From positions 175,336,001-175,400,000 of the forward strand of contig JBITNC010000001.1 in assembly GCA_050084985.1 (NCBI GenBank): 64,000 nt of DNA, read 5' to 3'. The stretch comes from Nageia nagi (lineage: Eukaryota; Pinophyta). Position numbers and translations under genes: made by a program. The notes under the pieces are model-generated. The model had not been told where the DNA came from, ran no database searches, and saw only the letters and a program-made list of their open reading frames with translations. Positions 11,500 through 25,789 of this stretch are shown here, in pieces (the stretch's first letter is position 1; every line of letters starts with the position of its first letter).

Positions 11500-13450
11500 T
11501 TTTTATCAACTTGTTCCATATTTTTGCACATTTTTCAACAAATTGCATGTCTTCACTTGAAAAAGGGGACACATACTCACCATTTCTTTAATTAATGCCA
11601 ATAGGTACTATTTGGTTGGCTTTGTATTAACTATTTTCTCCCATTTAAATTTAACTTTGCTGACCTCTTCTAGTTTTTTAGGAATATATTTATTTAGTTT
11701 GGCCTTCAATAATTCAAAAATTTGTAATATAAATATTCTTTCCCCAAACATGTATGGAAATTTAGGCATTTTTTTGTCAAACAAGGATATAAATAATGTG
11801 CATACATGTTGGTAACTATAGTCTATTATATTCCTATCATGTGCCTTTTTTGTTAATAAAACATTCATGTAACAAGCATTTCATCAATTTTTCAAAGGTC
11901 TTTTGCTATGCTAACCATTTTAAATGTGGGGTCATGCTTTTTTAGTAATTATTTAGTAATTTTATTACCAATCCCTTTAGAAACTATTTTTTACTCTATA
12001 ATTTCTAGACTCATGACTACAATAGCTTCTATACTAGGTGGGGTTATAATTACTAGTTCCATGGCCTTGTTCCCTTTTGCATCTTTCACTTCCACATCCT
12101 CCAATTGAATTCAATTTTATTATAATCCTTCTTATTCAAATACCTCTTCAACATACATTCTAGTACTCATCTTGTACCAATACACCTTATTTAGCTGGAA
12201 ATGATAATGGCATAATTAGTTGAGCTTGGGTGACTTGTTCTAACAAAGGCTGCTCTTCTTCATCATTTTTCTTTATGACCAAAAACATTTTAAATTATTG
12301 TAATCCTAGTGCCACTACTAAGGAATTTCCTATTTTCAACTTTTTCAATCACTTTCTCCTCTATGATACTTTGCAATTCAAATTGGTAATTTGGGCCTAT
12401 GGGAAAAATTAACCCCCTAATTTGCAACTTTTTGACTATCCTCAAATTCATCTCCACATATTGAGTGCTTATATTCATCCTTAAAGGGTTAATTTTTTGC
12501 TTTTTCCACCATGTTTAACAAAGTGTCCATCGTTTTCACCTTTTCAATTACATCTTGGTTGGGTTGATAAGGAATTATGTCTTGAGGGATGCTCCCAATC
12601 ATAATTAAAGCTTGAGAAGTGGCCCCTTTGTTTTTCTTGATCTCTTTCTCCACCTTTTGAGAAAATTCTAATATGGGATGATAAAATTGAATTTGCATTT
12701 TATTAGGAGCTTCTTCATCTTTATCAATAGCCCTCTTCTCTTCTTCTGAAGGCATTAAATCCATAGTTTGAACTCTTGGGTATATTCTAAAGATTGTACC
12801 ACTCTTCAATTCCTGTAACTTTGGGAAAGTGTACCCAATCTATGGATATTATGATTTTTTTCTACTTTGGAGAGGATACTCTTTCCATGTTGTCACCAAG
12901 TATTTTCCATTATTTATGGCTTCAATAATTACATCTTCAAATGGGTCAACCTCATGTGGGACTATGTATGGATTCAACTTCTTGCATGTAATGCTGAAAC
13001 ATGCCCATGAGGATCATAAACACTCCACTCCATTACTAAAATAGTATGAATCTACATTATAAAATGTATACAAGAAGGATTCAACCCTCAAATAGGTAGA
13101 ATAACCTATATCATAGGGATATTGTATAAAATGCATCTTAGCTTACTTCAACTTTACAAATGACTTCAAATTTTCACAAACTTGTCTAATGGCATCTTCA
13201 TAAAGAATTGAGTTAGGAAAAAAATCAAGAAGCAATTTCAGTTGTGATTTTAATCCATACATTCTAATGTACATCTAATCTTCCTGTATCACTACATCTC
13301 CAACCTTATTTTCATGCAAGAATTCAAGGAAATGTGAGGAAATATTGGGAATTATCTTAGTGAACCTAGCATAGACTAGCTTTAGAAAATGATTGCAAAA
13401 CCAAGTGTTAAGAAAGGATTATCTATTATATTAAAGCAAGCAAGAAGAAC
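11500..13450 (-). pseudogene. Unrecognised decayed protein-coding region
   Basis: On the minus strand several stretches give convincing protein-like text. These include 13,310-13,090; 12,960-12,835, reading PHEVDPFEDVIIEAINNGKY then a Trp-containing basic segment; an open frame at 12,809-12,489; another at 12,478-12,290; and 11,868-11,608 with a Lys-rich end. The order and common strand suggest one former gene or transposon protein broken by stops and frameshifts. I do not recognise any domain. No matching direct or inverted repeat was seen close by. It lies between the MULE relic and other gene fragments. Confidence 0.4.
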
Positions 13451-15140
13451 CCATGTTGGTATTTTTGGTCAATGAATATGATATGATTCAATCAAAACAA
13501 TTGTTGGTATTTTTATCCTTTGATATTGCAAATTCTACATTAAACAATTATGCAATTAAAACATAAAATTTGGGCCCAAATTTTTGTAGCTCTATTATTT
13601 ACAATTTTATAAGAGTTGTGAAAATTAGTTTAATACCATGGCTATGTACAAAAAAAGGCTTTTACAAATACCCCATTAATATATGCAAATAATGATCAAA
13701 TTTGTCAACTTTGTACAAATGTCTATTAACAAAATTATTTGAAAAAAGCAAAGAAACATCATTTAATTTCCAACTAAATGACAAGAAGATTGAAATTATA
13801 GAAACATTGTCAAACAATCATTGTGTTAGATACATTTTTTTTATAAACATTGTCAAAAAGTCATATACATTTTCTATCACAAATGTACATTTCAATAAAA
13901 AAGTCATATACATTTACATCCCAAATATATATTTCTATCAAAAAGTCATAAAGATCATAAAAAATTCATTCTTGAGGATTATACATAGATAATGGGTGGG
14001 AATGAAGCATATTTTTCCATTGTGTGGGAAGAAGGCCACATATAGATCATGCATGAATGGATCTTTTTTATTTGTAGTATCATTCACATCAAAATACTAT
14101 TTACTATAGTGGTGCTTATAAAAATTTTTGTATATTTTCCTCCATAATTTCCATTACTCTCTATTATTCCCACGTAGTGGTATGTTTTCAAATATAGGTT
14201 ACTTTTTTCCATTACAATTTTTCTCCTCCATAAGCATCTTATTATGTAGAGACATGTATTGGGGTATTCTAATGGATTTATATTTATACCTCTTCATTGT
14301 GACTGATTCATGTATGTATCCACTATCCATTCCTAGGTTTACCTATCATGAAATTAAAAATTTGTAAGTTGGCACATCAAAAGTAAAATGAAGTACAATT
14401 TACATCAAGTCAAAGTAAATAATAATGTACAAATTTGCATATTAGCATTCTTCAAAAATAACTAAATTAAACATAACTACATTCTTTAAATTTACTTTAC
14501 AATGTTCATTTACTTCGATAAAGATATGTTAATTTATATTGTAACATATTGCATGTAGAAAATTTTGAGGTAGGAAAATGTCCTATGAGGATTTTACAGG
14601 TGATTTATTTCAATGTCATCTCTTGAAACAACTTGTTCTCTTTTTTTTTTTCCTAGTTTGCTAGTAAGGTATAAGTCCTAGGTGGCTTCATCCCTCTAAG
14701 AGAACCCTTGGGGTTAAACCAAGCATGTCTCTTACCTTCATCCCTTTTGATAGTAGGAATAGTTATCCCCATTATTGGTCTAGATCTAGATCTAAGACAT
14801 AGTGTATTCCTCGATGCTCCTTTGTTGCCTTTTGGTATGTTCGCTTCATCAATTCCTTACATGGGAGAAGGACTAAAGAAATGTTGTTAAGTTGAGGTTA
14901 CTTAATGCTTAAAATATGATTCATAAACACATAAAACATTAATTTCAATACTCACATATTTTTTTCATCCTCCACTTTTGTGAGAGTGATGTCTACCAGC
15001 AAATTCCTAGTTAAGATGATGTTACTTAATGCCCTAGATTTGAAGTCATTGACCCAATCATGCACACATGATTACGTCAAAAATGTAGCAAATTAATCTT
15101 TGTAGCACTCCTTACCTTGTTTTAATACATTATATTATTC
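13451..15140. other. AT-rich stretch, nothing recognised
   Basis: Small open frames here (for example 13,702-13,992 and 14,128-14,367) have Phe/Ile/Lys-rich compositions expected from AT-rich noise. One local repeat of AAAAGTCATATACATTT occurs three times between 13,855 and 13,950. Confidence 0.5.
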
Positions 15141-15149
15141 ATCCTCCTT

Positions 15150-15460
15150 TTTTTCACTTTCACCTTCTCCCATAATTTTGTCTCTTCATCAAACCTCAAA
15201 ACATATCCTTGTCTATAATTCTCATCTAGTATTTGACCAAGAGTATCAAAAATGTAACATGCATCTTCCTCAATTGTCAAAATGAAAAAATGATTGGTCC
15301 ATGCAACTATGTAAATTCCAAATTTTTTTGATATGGCATCCTATATTTTATCAATAGTTTTGTCCTCTACTATTTTTAAGTTTTCCATTGCATCCTTTGG
15401 CTTAAGTAAGCCCTATTTGAAATTCATAAAGTCAATAGTTACAAAATTTAACTTCTACTC
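15150..15460 (-). pseudogene. Fragment resembling the C-terminal block of plant NT-C2 (EEIG1-type) proteins
   Basis: The minus strand reads without a stop through GIYIVAWTNHFFILTIEEDA, then CYIFDTLGQ and GYVLRFDEETK. From memory this resembles a conserved segment (WNDHFF...D.YYI.DTLGERL...AY.L.FD) of plant proteins with an N-terminal C2-like domain. Upstream text is broken by stops. Only about 100 residues survive, so this is a fragment, either a truncated pseudogene or an exon captured by a transposon. Family call is moderate; function in this copy is none. Confidence 0.45.
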
Positions 15461-15939
15461 AAGCATGAAATACAAATTAAAATTTCCATTTGGAAAGTTT
15501 TCTTTTAAGGATCGAGTCTCTTTTATCCTATTCTATTCTTCACATCGATGTTGTATTAGTGCATTGAGTAATTTCTAGTTAGGAAAAATACTAGGGTTTG
15601 CATATAACCAACAGATAATGAGTACACAACAAACTAAATAAGCACCTACCCCTATACCAACTTATTGGTCTATTAGAGAAAAATATATTTGAGATTTTAT
15701 AACAACTTTCTTATTCAATTTGGATTAAAAAATTCCACCCATGTGATCATAACAATGCCACTACATTGACCATCATCTTCCTCTCCATGTTCTTCCTCAT
15801 TATCTTATTGTTATGCATGCCAAAGAAAATTAGGATGACCTTAAAGTAAAATTAACCTATAAAAAAAAAGAGTATAATATTTTATTTATGTAGCAATTCA
15901 TGGCTACAACAAGGCTAGTCTTAAACATTATTAATCTTA

Positions 15940-16560
15940 GATGGACACATTTTCATGGTATGCAATTATCAAAGGATATACATAAAATGAATTTTTAGAA
16001 AAGGGCATAGATACTTGTAAGTAGATGGAATTTTTAGGTGTAAAACCTAGCTCTACAACTATTTCCAACATTCTTTAGGCATGTGCAACTAAAGGAAGCT
16101 CTAAAATAAGGTATGGGCATCCATCAAAGATTAGTTTGTAATAGTTTTGCATCAAAAGTTGAGGTTGTAAATACCCTAATATACATGTATGCCAAACATG
16201 AAAGAATAGAGAAGGAAACTAGATTATTTAATGACATGTATGATGCATACATGATTTCATGGGGTGTAATGATCATAGGATATGCACAACATGGGTTTTT
16301 TTAGAAAAGGGCCTAGAGACTTGAAAGCATAGAGAAGGTAACTAGATTATTTGACAACATGCATGATGCAGACACAATTTCATGGTGTGTAATGATCATA
16401 GGATATACACAACATGGGTTTTTAGAAAATGGCTTAAGCCTCCATTATAGCTCTAGAAGAAGGTATGGACATACATGAAAGAGTACTTTGATCATAGGAT
16501 ATGTAGATGGATTTTTAGAAAAGGGCCTACAATAGTTGGAAGAAACTCTTAATAGAATGT
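15940..16560 (+). pseudogene. PPR (pentatricopeptide repeat) gene fragment
   Basis: Plant PPR proteins bind organelle RNA through 35-residue helical repeats. Here plus-strand frames give FSWYAIIKGYT and GVKPSSTTISNIL, then VEVVNTLIYMYAKHERIEKE, RLFNDMYDAYMISWGVMIIGYAQHGF (in two parts) and a second, diverged repeat RLFDNMHDADTISWCVMIIGYTQHGF. These match the S/L-type PPR pattern (VV.ALI.MYAKCG....A..LF..M...D..SW..MI.GYAQ.G). Stops, frameshifts and an internal local duplication (GLEK/AQHGFF segments repeated near 16,240-16,320 and 16,400-16,430) show it is dead. About five repeats' worth remain. Confidence 0.8.
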
Positions 16561-16639
16561 TAAGCTTGTTAATTTTTTGATATACATGTATGCAAAAAAT
16601 GTGTATGAACACAAAAAATATTCCCTATAAATAGCATGA

Positions 16640-17105
16640 AGAGTACCTAAACTATGGCATTTGTGGCATCCTATTTTTCCTATGTAATGGGATGGATCCA
16701 CTTTGCAACATCTATAACATATTGTTTTAGGAACCCTACCTCTTCAAAACCTTCTCCTATGTTTAAATTTTGATTCTTATCCATTCTTTTATTTACATCC
16801 TCATTCTACTCCATTCCTTCATGCATGTTTTCTTATATCATAAAGAAAATGATGCATTGGTGTACATTAATTTAAAAATATTTAAATCAATTTTGACTAG
16901 ATTACAACATTTATGGAATAAAGAATACATGTTTTGTGCCATTTGTGGCATCCTATGTCAATTGTGTAATGTGCTAGGTCCTCTTTGCAACATCTATAAC
17001 ATGTTGTTCTAGGAACCCTACCTCTTCATGACCTCCTTCATTTACATCATCCTACTTTAGTACTTTATGCATGTTGTCCTATATCATAAAGAAAATGATG
17101 AAACA
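16640..17105 (+). repeat. 282-bp tandem duplication
   Basis: Segments around GGCATTTGTGGCATCCTAT (16,657) and CCATTTGTGGCATCCTAT (16,939) repeat with a 282-base period. Matching blocks are CTTTGCAACATCTATAACAT, GGAACCCTACCTCTTCA and TATATCATAAAGAAAATGAT. Origin unknown; it follows the PPR fragment directly. Confidence 0.75.
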
Positions 17106-17139
17106 TTTGATATAAAAGTAGGAATGATTATACATTTTG

Positions 17140-17860
17140 GGTTATAACTAGAGGTTGGCAATCAAGTTGCAAAAAATTAGTGTCCCATAACACAAAGCCC
17201 CAAAGAGCTTATCCTAATATTTTAGCATCCCCATTGGGTATGGTTAGCTTGTAACCACTAAAATTAACTATTTTCACCTCTATGGAATTATGGCCTTCAC
17301 CAATAGTGGTACAATAGCATGTGCCAACAAGATTACCATTATGCATATTGCCATACCCCACTATATTATGATGAGGATCAAGTAGATGCACCTTTTGACC
17401 CTTTATGGTGACAAATGATATATCATTTACACACTCCTATTCTTTTGGTCCATCATTTGCCTACATGGGAAATTAAGTCAATAATTAATTAAAAAACATA
17501 ATTATTATGAAATAAAAATATCATTACTTATTTGATATAAAATTAGGAATAATTATACTTATTAGGTTATAATGGATTGTTGGCAATCAGGTTGCAAAAA
17601 ATTTATTTTACAATAACATAAATCCCTAAAGAGCTTTCTCTTAATTTCATAGCATCCCCATTGGGTATGGATATCTTATAACCATTTAAATGAACTATTT
17701 TCACCTCTATGGAAACATGTCCCTCACCAATAGTGGTACCAATGCATGTGCTAATAGGATTATCATTGTGTACATTGCTATACCCCACTATATTACCAAG
17801 AGGGTAAATGAGATGCACCTTTTAATCCTTTTTGATGGCAAATGGACCACTATTGTCATG
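17140..17860 (-). pseudogene. Tandemly doubled CACTA-associated-like domain (DUF8039-like)
   Basis: Two copies, 427 bases apart, of a minus-strand reading: 17,818-17,603 (MHLIYPLGNIVGYSNVHNDN, then GTTIGEGHVSIEVKIV and IPNGDAMKL) and 17,391-17,209 (MHLLDPHHNIVGYGNMHNGN, then TTIGEGHNSIEVKIV and IPNGDAKIL). The pattern of a G.V..G.....HG..LG core, a V.......P step and a TLG.A.G end recalls a domain found beside plant CACTA (En/Spm) transposases. That similarity is from memory and weak. The duplication itself is plain and includes flanking non-coding bases. Both copies are short and isolated. Confidence 0.45.
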
Positions 17861-17869
17861 TCCTACTTG

Positions 17870-18770
17870 TATGTCAAATAGTGATGCTTTATAGAACATC
17901 AATTGAATACAAAAAATTACATTTTATTTTCACTCAAATTATAACAAAATGGATTTACCTAATCATTCACCTTATGGTCAACATTGACCTCATCAAAAAC
18001 ATTCACCCCATCATCATCATTCAACACATCATCAACATATCTAGTATTTTTTGTAGATTGAAAATCAATTGGACACGAAAAACCTTCAATATGTGGCAAA
18101 TCTTGTCAACAATTTATGATGTCAATAGTCAACGATATTGTATATTTGTACACATATCTAATAACAACAATTTTTTGAAAAAAATTATTGAAAAATTCTT
18201 ATTGAATTGTTGTTTAATACCTTCTCATGTATGATAAAATTAACACACCCCTTACTAAATTCATATTTTAATTGTTGCAATTTTCTCTTTTTATTTCTAT
18301 CCTTAGAATTATATTCTTCCATTTTTTTGCATTTCAAAATGGTTGATTTTGGAAAATTTTCCCTACCCTTGATATCATACTTAAAACAAAGACCTCATGA
18401 CACTTTATAACATTTAATATTAAATTAGGTTTGAAACACCTTATTTACATCCTACTTATCTATTATATATTTCTTTTGGTTATAGGATGATGTATTTTTA
18501 ATGCCATCAGCTAACCTCCTACCTCATGGAAAAGGAGGAATGGGTCATGCACCATTATAATCTTAGCTCCTATGCTTGTCTAACCTTTTCTTATCACCAT
18601 TTTGAACATCATTAAGCATACAATAATTCCCAAGAAGGAAAAAATATTGAATTCTATCACCCTTCTTGGTAGTTATCTATTCTCCAGCAATAGAATCTAC
18701 AAAAACCTCTATATCATCAACTACTTGATGCAAGATCCTAAAATAATCCTCAAAACATTCTACGGTATTT
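17870..18770 (-). pseudogene. Possible upstream part of the same decayed transposon gene
   Basis: Minus-strand text is partly protein-like, for example EYNSKDRNKKRKLQQLKYEF near 18,310 and ECFEDYFRILHQVVDDIEVF near 18,740, with many stops. It lies upstream of the doubled domain on the same strand. No domain recognised; link to the doubled domain is inferred. Confidence 0.3.
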
Positions 18771-19300
18771 TTATAAAATAAACAAATAGAATATTAACAT
18801 ATATATGTACTACCCACACAAAACAATAAAAATCAAATGTGTATTATTTGGTACATACCATCATGGGAAGGGATATTTCTACAACATGCTTATAAGTTAA
18901 ATTAAAAAAACAAAAACATATTTAAACTAAACACTTGAAACAATGTTTATAAACACATAAAATACTATTTAAAATTATTTTTCTATCACATGTTGTGGTT
19001 TTTAGTTCCCTAGTAGACATGATGTAAACATAGTTTCATCGAATGCAATGATTGGAGGACAATTCAAGGCTACATAAAGGATGCCCTTAAACTCTTTCAT
19101 CTAATGAAGCACTTGAGTAAGATATCAAATTTATTACCAATATGAAATGGATGTTTATCCTATGTGCTTTTACATCACATAAGAATGTAGGAATTGGGGC
19201 TTTTGTAGTAGCATTCTTTAATTTGGTGGAGACTAAATATGCTCCATCTTATGTTCTTATTTCAAAATTTTTATGTATGAGTGGGTAACTAGGATTATGA

Positions 19301-19543
19301 TAAATGAGTAAGGACATTGATGAATCATTAATGAATTAAAACAACATTTAGATATATTTGGATTGAAGTTAAATCGATGGTAAATAAATGAGTAAGGACA
19401 TTGATGAAATATTGATGAATGAAAAATATAATTGCATGTAGTTGGATTGAATTTCAAAAGAGGGTAAATAGATTAAGGACATTGATGAGAGATTGAAGAA
19501 TCAAAAAGAAACTTGGATGTAGTTGGATTGAAGTTTATTTTAG
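19301..19543 (+). repeat. Three-unit ~82-bp tandem repeat
   Basis: Units begin TAAATGAGTAAGGACATTGA at 19,301, 19,385 and (TAAATAGATTAAGGACATTGA) 19,465. Each ends with GTTGGATTGAAGTT or a close variant. Confidence 0.85.
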
Positions 19544-20339
19544 AAGAATTTGAACATTATCAACTCCCCTTTCCCAAAATTCTCAAAAAAAATGCTCGAA
19601 ACTAGGAAATTTGCAATAGGGTTTATAAATACATGAAAGACTAATTAAAAGAGTATTTCATTTACATGTATTTGTTAACCTCATAAGAAGGTAGGTTATA
19701 ACATAAAAAATAACCCTAATTGTTAATCTATATAGTTATTATGAATAACAAAGAAACTATCAAACAATACATTTTTAAACCCTACATTATCAAACAATTT
19801 ATACAGTGGGAAATTAGTATAATTACCCTAAACCCTACACATTATTAAACAATGCCTCAAATTGGAAAATTTGAAATAGGGGTTGTTATTAAATCAAAGA
19901 CTCTTTAAAATCATATTTCTATCATAAGAAAAGCATAAGAAAAACCCTAACCAAATAATCCTAGGTAGAGAATTGATGAGGAAAAACCCTAATCAAATGA
20001 ATTTAACAACATATAAAAAAGCATACTAATGAATCAAGAATGCATACCATGATGGTCATTATGCCCCTATTGGAAGAAATCTCCACATAGTAGCATCATA
20101 TAAAATATTTAGAGATTTCATAGGATATGGTTAGGGGTTTTTAGCTAATTAATAAAAAAGAAAACAAACAAATGATAAATGCATATGAAGTGGAAAAAAA
20201 TTAGATAGGGGATCCAAGCTTATGAGTATGAGAGCTCCTCTTGGAGGAATTATCTAGGAAAGTTTTTAAATGTTTCAAGGCATGATCATCTTCTTTTATT
20301 TTTAAAGTATAAGAAAATAGGAATGCTAGATACATGTCC
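19544..20339. other. AT-rich gap
   Basis: No coding text. Several AACCCTAA words occur singly between 19,660 and 19,990, but they are too scattered to be a telomeric tract. Confidence 0.5.
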
Positions 20340-20960
20340 TAAATTTAACTTTTAATTTATATATATCACTATATGCCCATGATATATAGCTATATGCCTA
20401 TAATATATGTCATAGTAAAAGCTTAAAGTTTTCATAGTTCTCACTATATGCCCATAATATAATTGCTATACTCTTATAATATATTTGATCCAAAATTTTA
20501 CCTTATTATTTCTTGATATATGCCCATGATATAACTGATATACATCCATGATATATCTTATCTAAAATTTTTAAATTTTTTCATCATTCTCATTATAAGT
20601 CCATGATACATTCTATATAAGCCCATGCTAGATATAGGCCAAAAATTTCAAATATTTTCATAGTTTTTACTATATACCCATGATATATCTTAATGGAGTA
20701 AAGGAGTCTAATGATTACCTCTCACTATACATCCATGATATAGCTTCTATATATGCCTATGATATATCTTTTATATATGCCCATGATATATCTCAATGGA
20801 GCGATGGAGTCCTATAGTGGCTGAGTGATGGAATTCGATATGTGCCAATAATTAATGTTTCAATATACACCCACCATATATCTAAGTAGGGTGGCAAGAT
20901 AAGATGAAGGTGGTGGTGTGGGAACTAATATATGCCCAATGTTATTTTTGATATAAACCC
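20340..20960 (-). repeat. Array of TATATCATGGGCATATA motif, right copy (inverted)
   Basis: About fifteen copies of TATATGCCCATGATATATC with spacers. The reverse complement aligns with 3,330-3,700 through both motifs and spacers (for example the GAAGCTATATCATGG and AACTATGAAAA blocks). The copy here is longer and contains CTCAATGGAGCGATGGAGTC, matching ACTCCATCAAGATATATC at the left. With the left array it forms a diverged inverted pair about 17 kb apart. Confidence 0.7.
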
Positions 20961-20988
20961 ATGATATATGTGAAAATTTGGCCAAAGG

Positions 20989-23570
<2,582 letters not shown>

Positions 23571-23578
23571 GAATATAT

Positions 23579-23891
23579 GGTATGGTATTCCTTGATTAGG
23601 AATTATGGTACATATTTATTATATATTTCTAATTGTGTTAAAGAACTTGATTGATATTTTATGTTGGATTAACTTCTTAATTGTACCTTAATATTTATTG
23701 TTGGCAATTAGTTGTTTACTGTTAATACCTTCTTGTTTGAAGAAAAACATGGTGTGACATTCATTGATTAGGAATTAATGTAGATGATGGTGCATCTATT
23801 TTATATCTTTCTTGGTGATTGATATTTTTTGTTAGGGTACATTGATATTAGTACCTTATTATTTGTACCTTACTATTATTGTTGGTACCTA
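23579..23891 (+). repeat. ~175-bp tandem duplication, diverged
   Basis: The blocks ATTCCTTGATTAGGAATTA, then GATTGATATTTTATGTT, then TTATTGTTGGCAATTAGTTG reappear about 175 bases later as ATTCATTGATTAGGAATTA, GATTGATATTTTTTGTT and TTATTGTTGGTACCTAGTTG. Confidence 0.7.
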
Positions 23892-25780
23892 GTTGATTGT
23901 TGTCATTAAGAACATATTATTACCTTAATGTTTTTGGTATTCAGAGGAACCTTTTCATTGTTAAGTATGATAGATGTTGTGGCATTTACTTAAGTGTTAT
24001 TATTGGAACACTTTAATGATTTGAAATCATATATGCATGGAGCATCATGATTTGTTAACATAAATATTGTGGAAGCATAATGATAAAGATATATGGTAGC
24101 TAAACATTTGATATAGTATATACATCAATTATTTTAATAATAGCCTATGTATCATGTTGGATAAGCTCCTAGCGTTTGCTTGTAGAATTAAAAATTGTAT
24201 TATAGTTATTGCATAAAGAAAATGTAAGCTTATAAGGAATTATAATTGTATGTCGACATGGATATATGATTGCAAAGGATGCAAATGTAATATATTTTAT
24301 TATGATATTAATGAAATATATTGCATGGTAGCACTAGCTACCAAAGGGTTTCCCTTGGGTAGGGTAGTGCAAACTACATGTGAGTGCTTAGGGTTTTTGC
24401 TAAGCTTAGCTCAAAATATTAGGGTTATGTGTGAATATTTTATAATTATTATCCTTTACTTTATGTAATTTGTATGATTGGTATTTCCTAATTATTTTCA
24501 TAACATAATGTATTTAAATGATTTATTGGTAAAATATTCACATTATGATTTATGATATTAATATACAAGGAATTTTTTAATAAATAATTATTAAGAAATA
24601 TAAAAATAAAAAAACTACACTTGTGAGTAACTTTAATTAAAATTAAGGATGCAAACTATATTGAGTTTAATCTTATGTATGTTAAGCCTAGTATGTTAGC
24701 ATGATCATCTATGATTTATGATCTTAGTACATCAATAGTTTAAACTAAAATGAATACATCTTCTTTATGATAATAGTAGCCTTTCTTGATTTGATTATAT
24801 GATGAATAGTAAATCTCACAAGGTACCTTATTTATGATTAAGAAATATTAAAAAACATTATTATAAACTTTGGGGTAGTATAAGAGTGGATCTTATAGAT
24901 ATATTATTTGGTTTAAACTATGTGAATGCCCTAGTAGTAGAGTCCATACAACATGAATGCCCTTAATTTTGTAATTTTTTTAAAATAATTCTTCTAAGAA
25001 ATTGTTAGCAATAGCATACTGGACAAGCATTTATGCACATATATATCATTTGAAATTCATTATTTTGTAAAATAATCAGAAATGATATTGCATGAATAAC
25101 TTGGAAATTTATATAGAAAATAGGGTGTAAAAACCCTTCATCATTAATGAGCTATGACATAGATGTTGTGAATGCAATAGAATTTATTTTTGAAAATGCT
25201 ATTGTTATTTCGTAACTATTTTTAAAAGTAAACAAATAAGTAAAAATTGAATTTACATGCCTAAATAGTTAAAATTTAAAAACAAGCATGCATGCCCTAG
25301 AAAATTAGAGTTTTATGTTTAATAAAATAAAAAAGGTGAATTTCAATTGGACATCATCCACAAAGTTGGCAATTGTGAATATTTTAGACCATTTAGCTTC
25401 TAGTTTGGTGGACCCATAATGGTAAATAAGGTAGAACCAACATGGAGGATGAATGAGTGGTCATTGGCACATTAATAAGTCATATTACAAAATTATTTCA
25501 CATATTTCTAGTAGATCATATGGTGAGTTAGTTGTGTTTCTCTATTTTTACAACTTTGTGATATTTATTCCTTATATTTTTGTTAGATTTATATAGGTAT
25601 ATTTGAATTTTCTTAGTTGTGTGGATTGAATTCCTTTGTATATTGAATCCATGAATCTAGGTGACATAGAAATCCAAATTTGGATGCAATTATCCCTACA
25701 AGTCATAATTTAAATTAATTAGCTCTTGCTTATTTTTAGAATTGGCCATATTAGCCCATTCATTTAATTTTACTTGTATT
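23892..25780. other. AT-rich stretch, nothing recognised
   Basis: No coding match. The open frame 24,250-24,468 shows no family motif. Confidence 0.5.
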
Positions 25781-25789
25781 TTGGGCATG

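Noticed and set aside
19650-19990. AACCCTAA words suggesting interstitial telomere repeat
   Set aside because: Isolated single or double words without a tandem tract.
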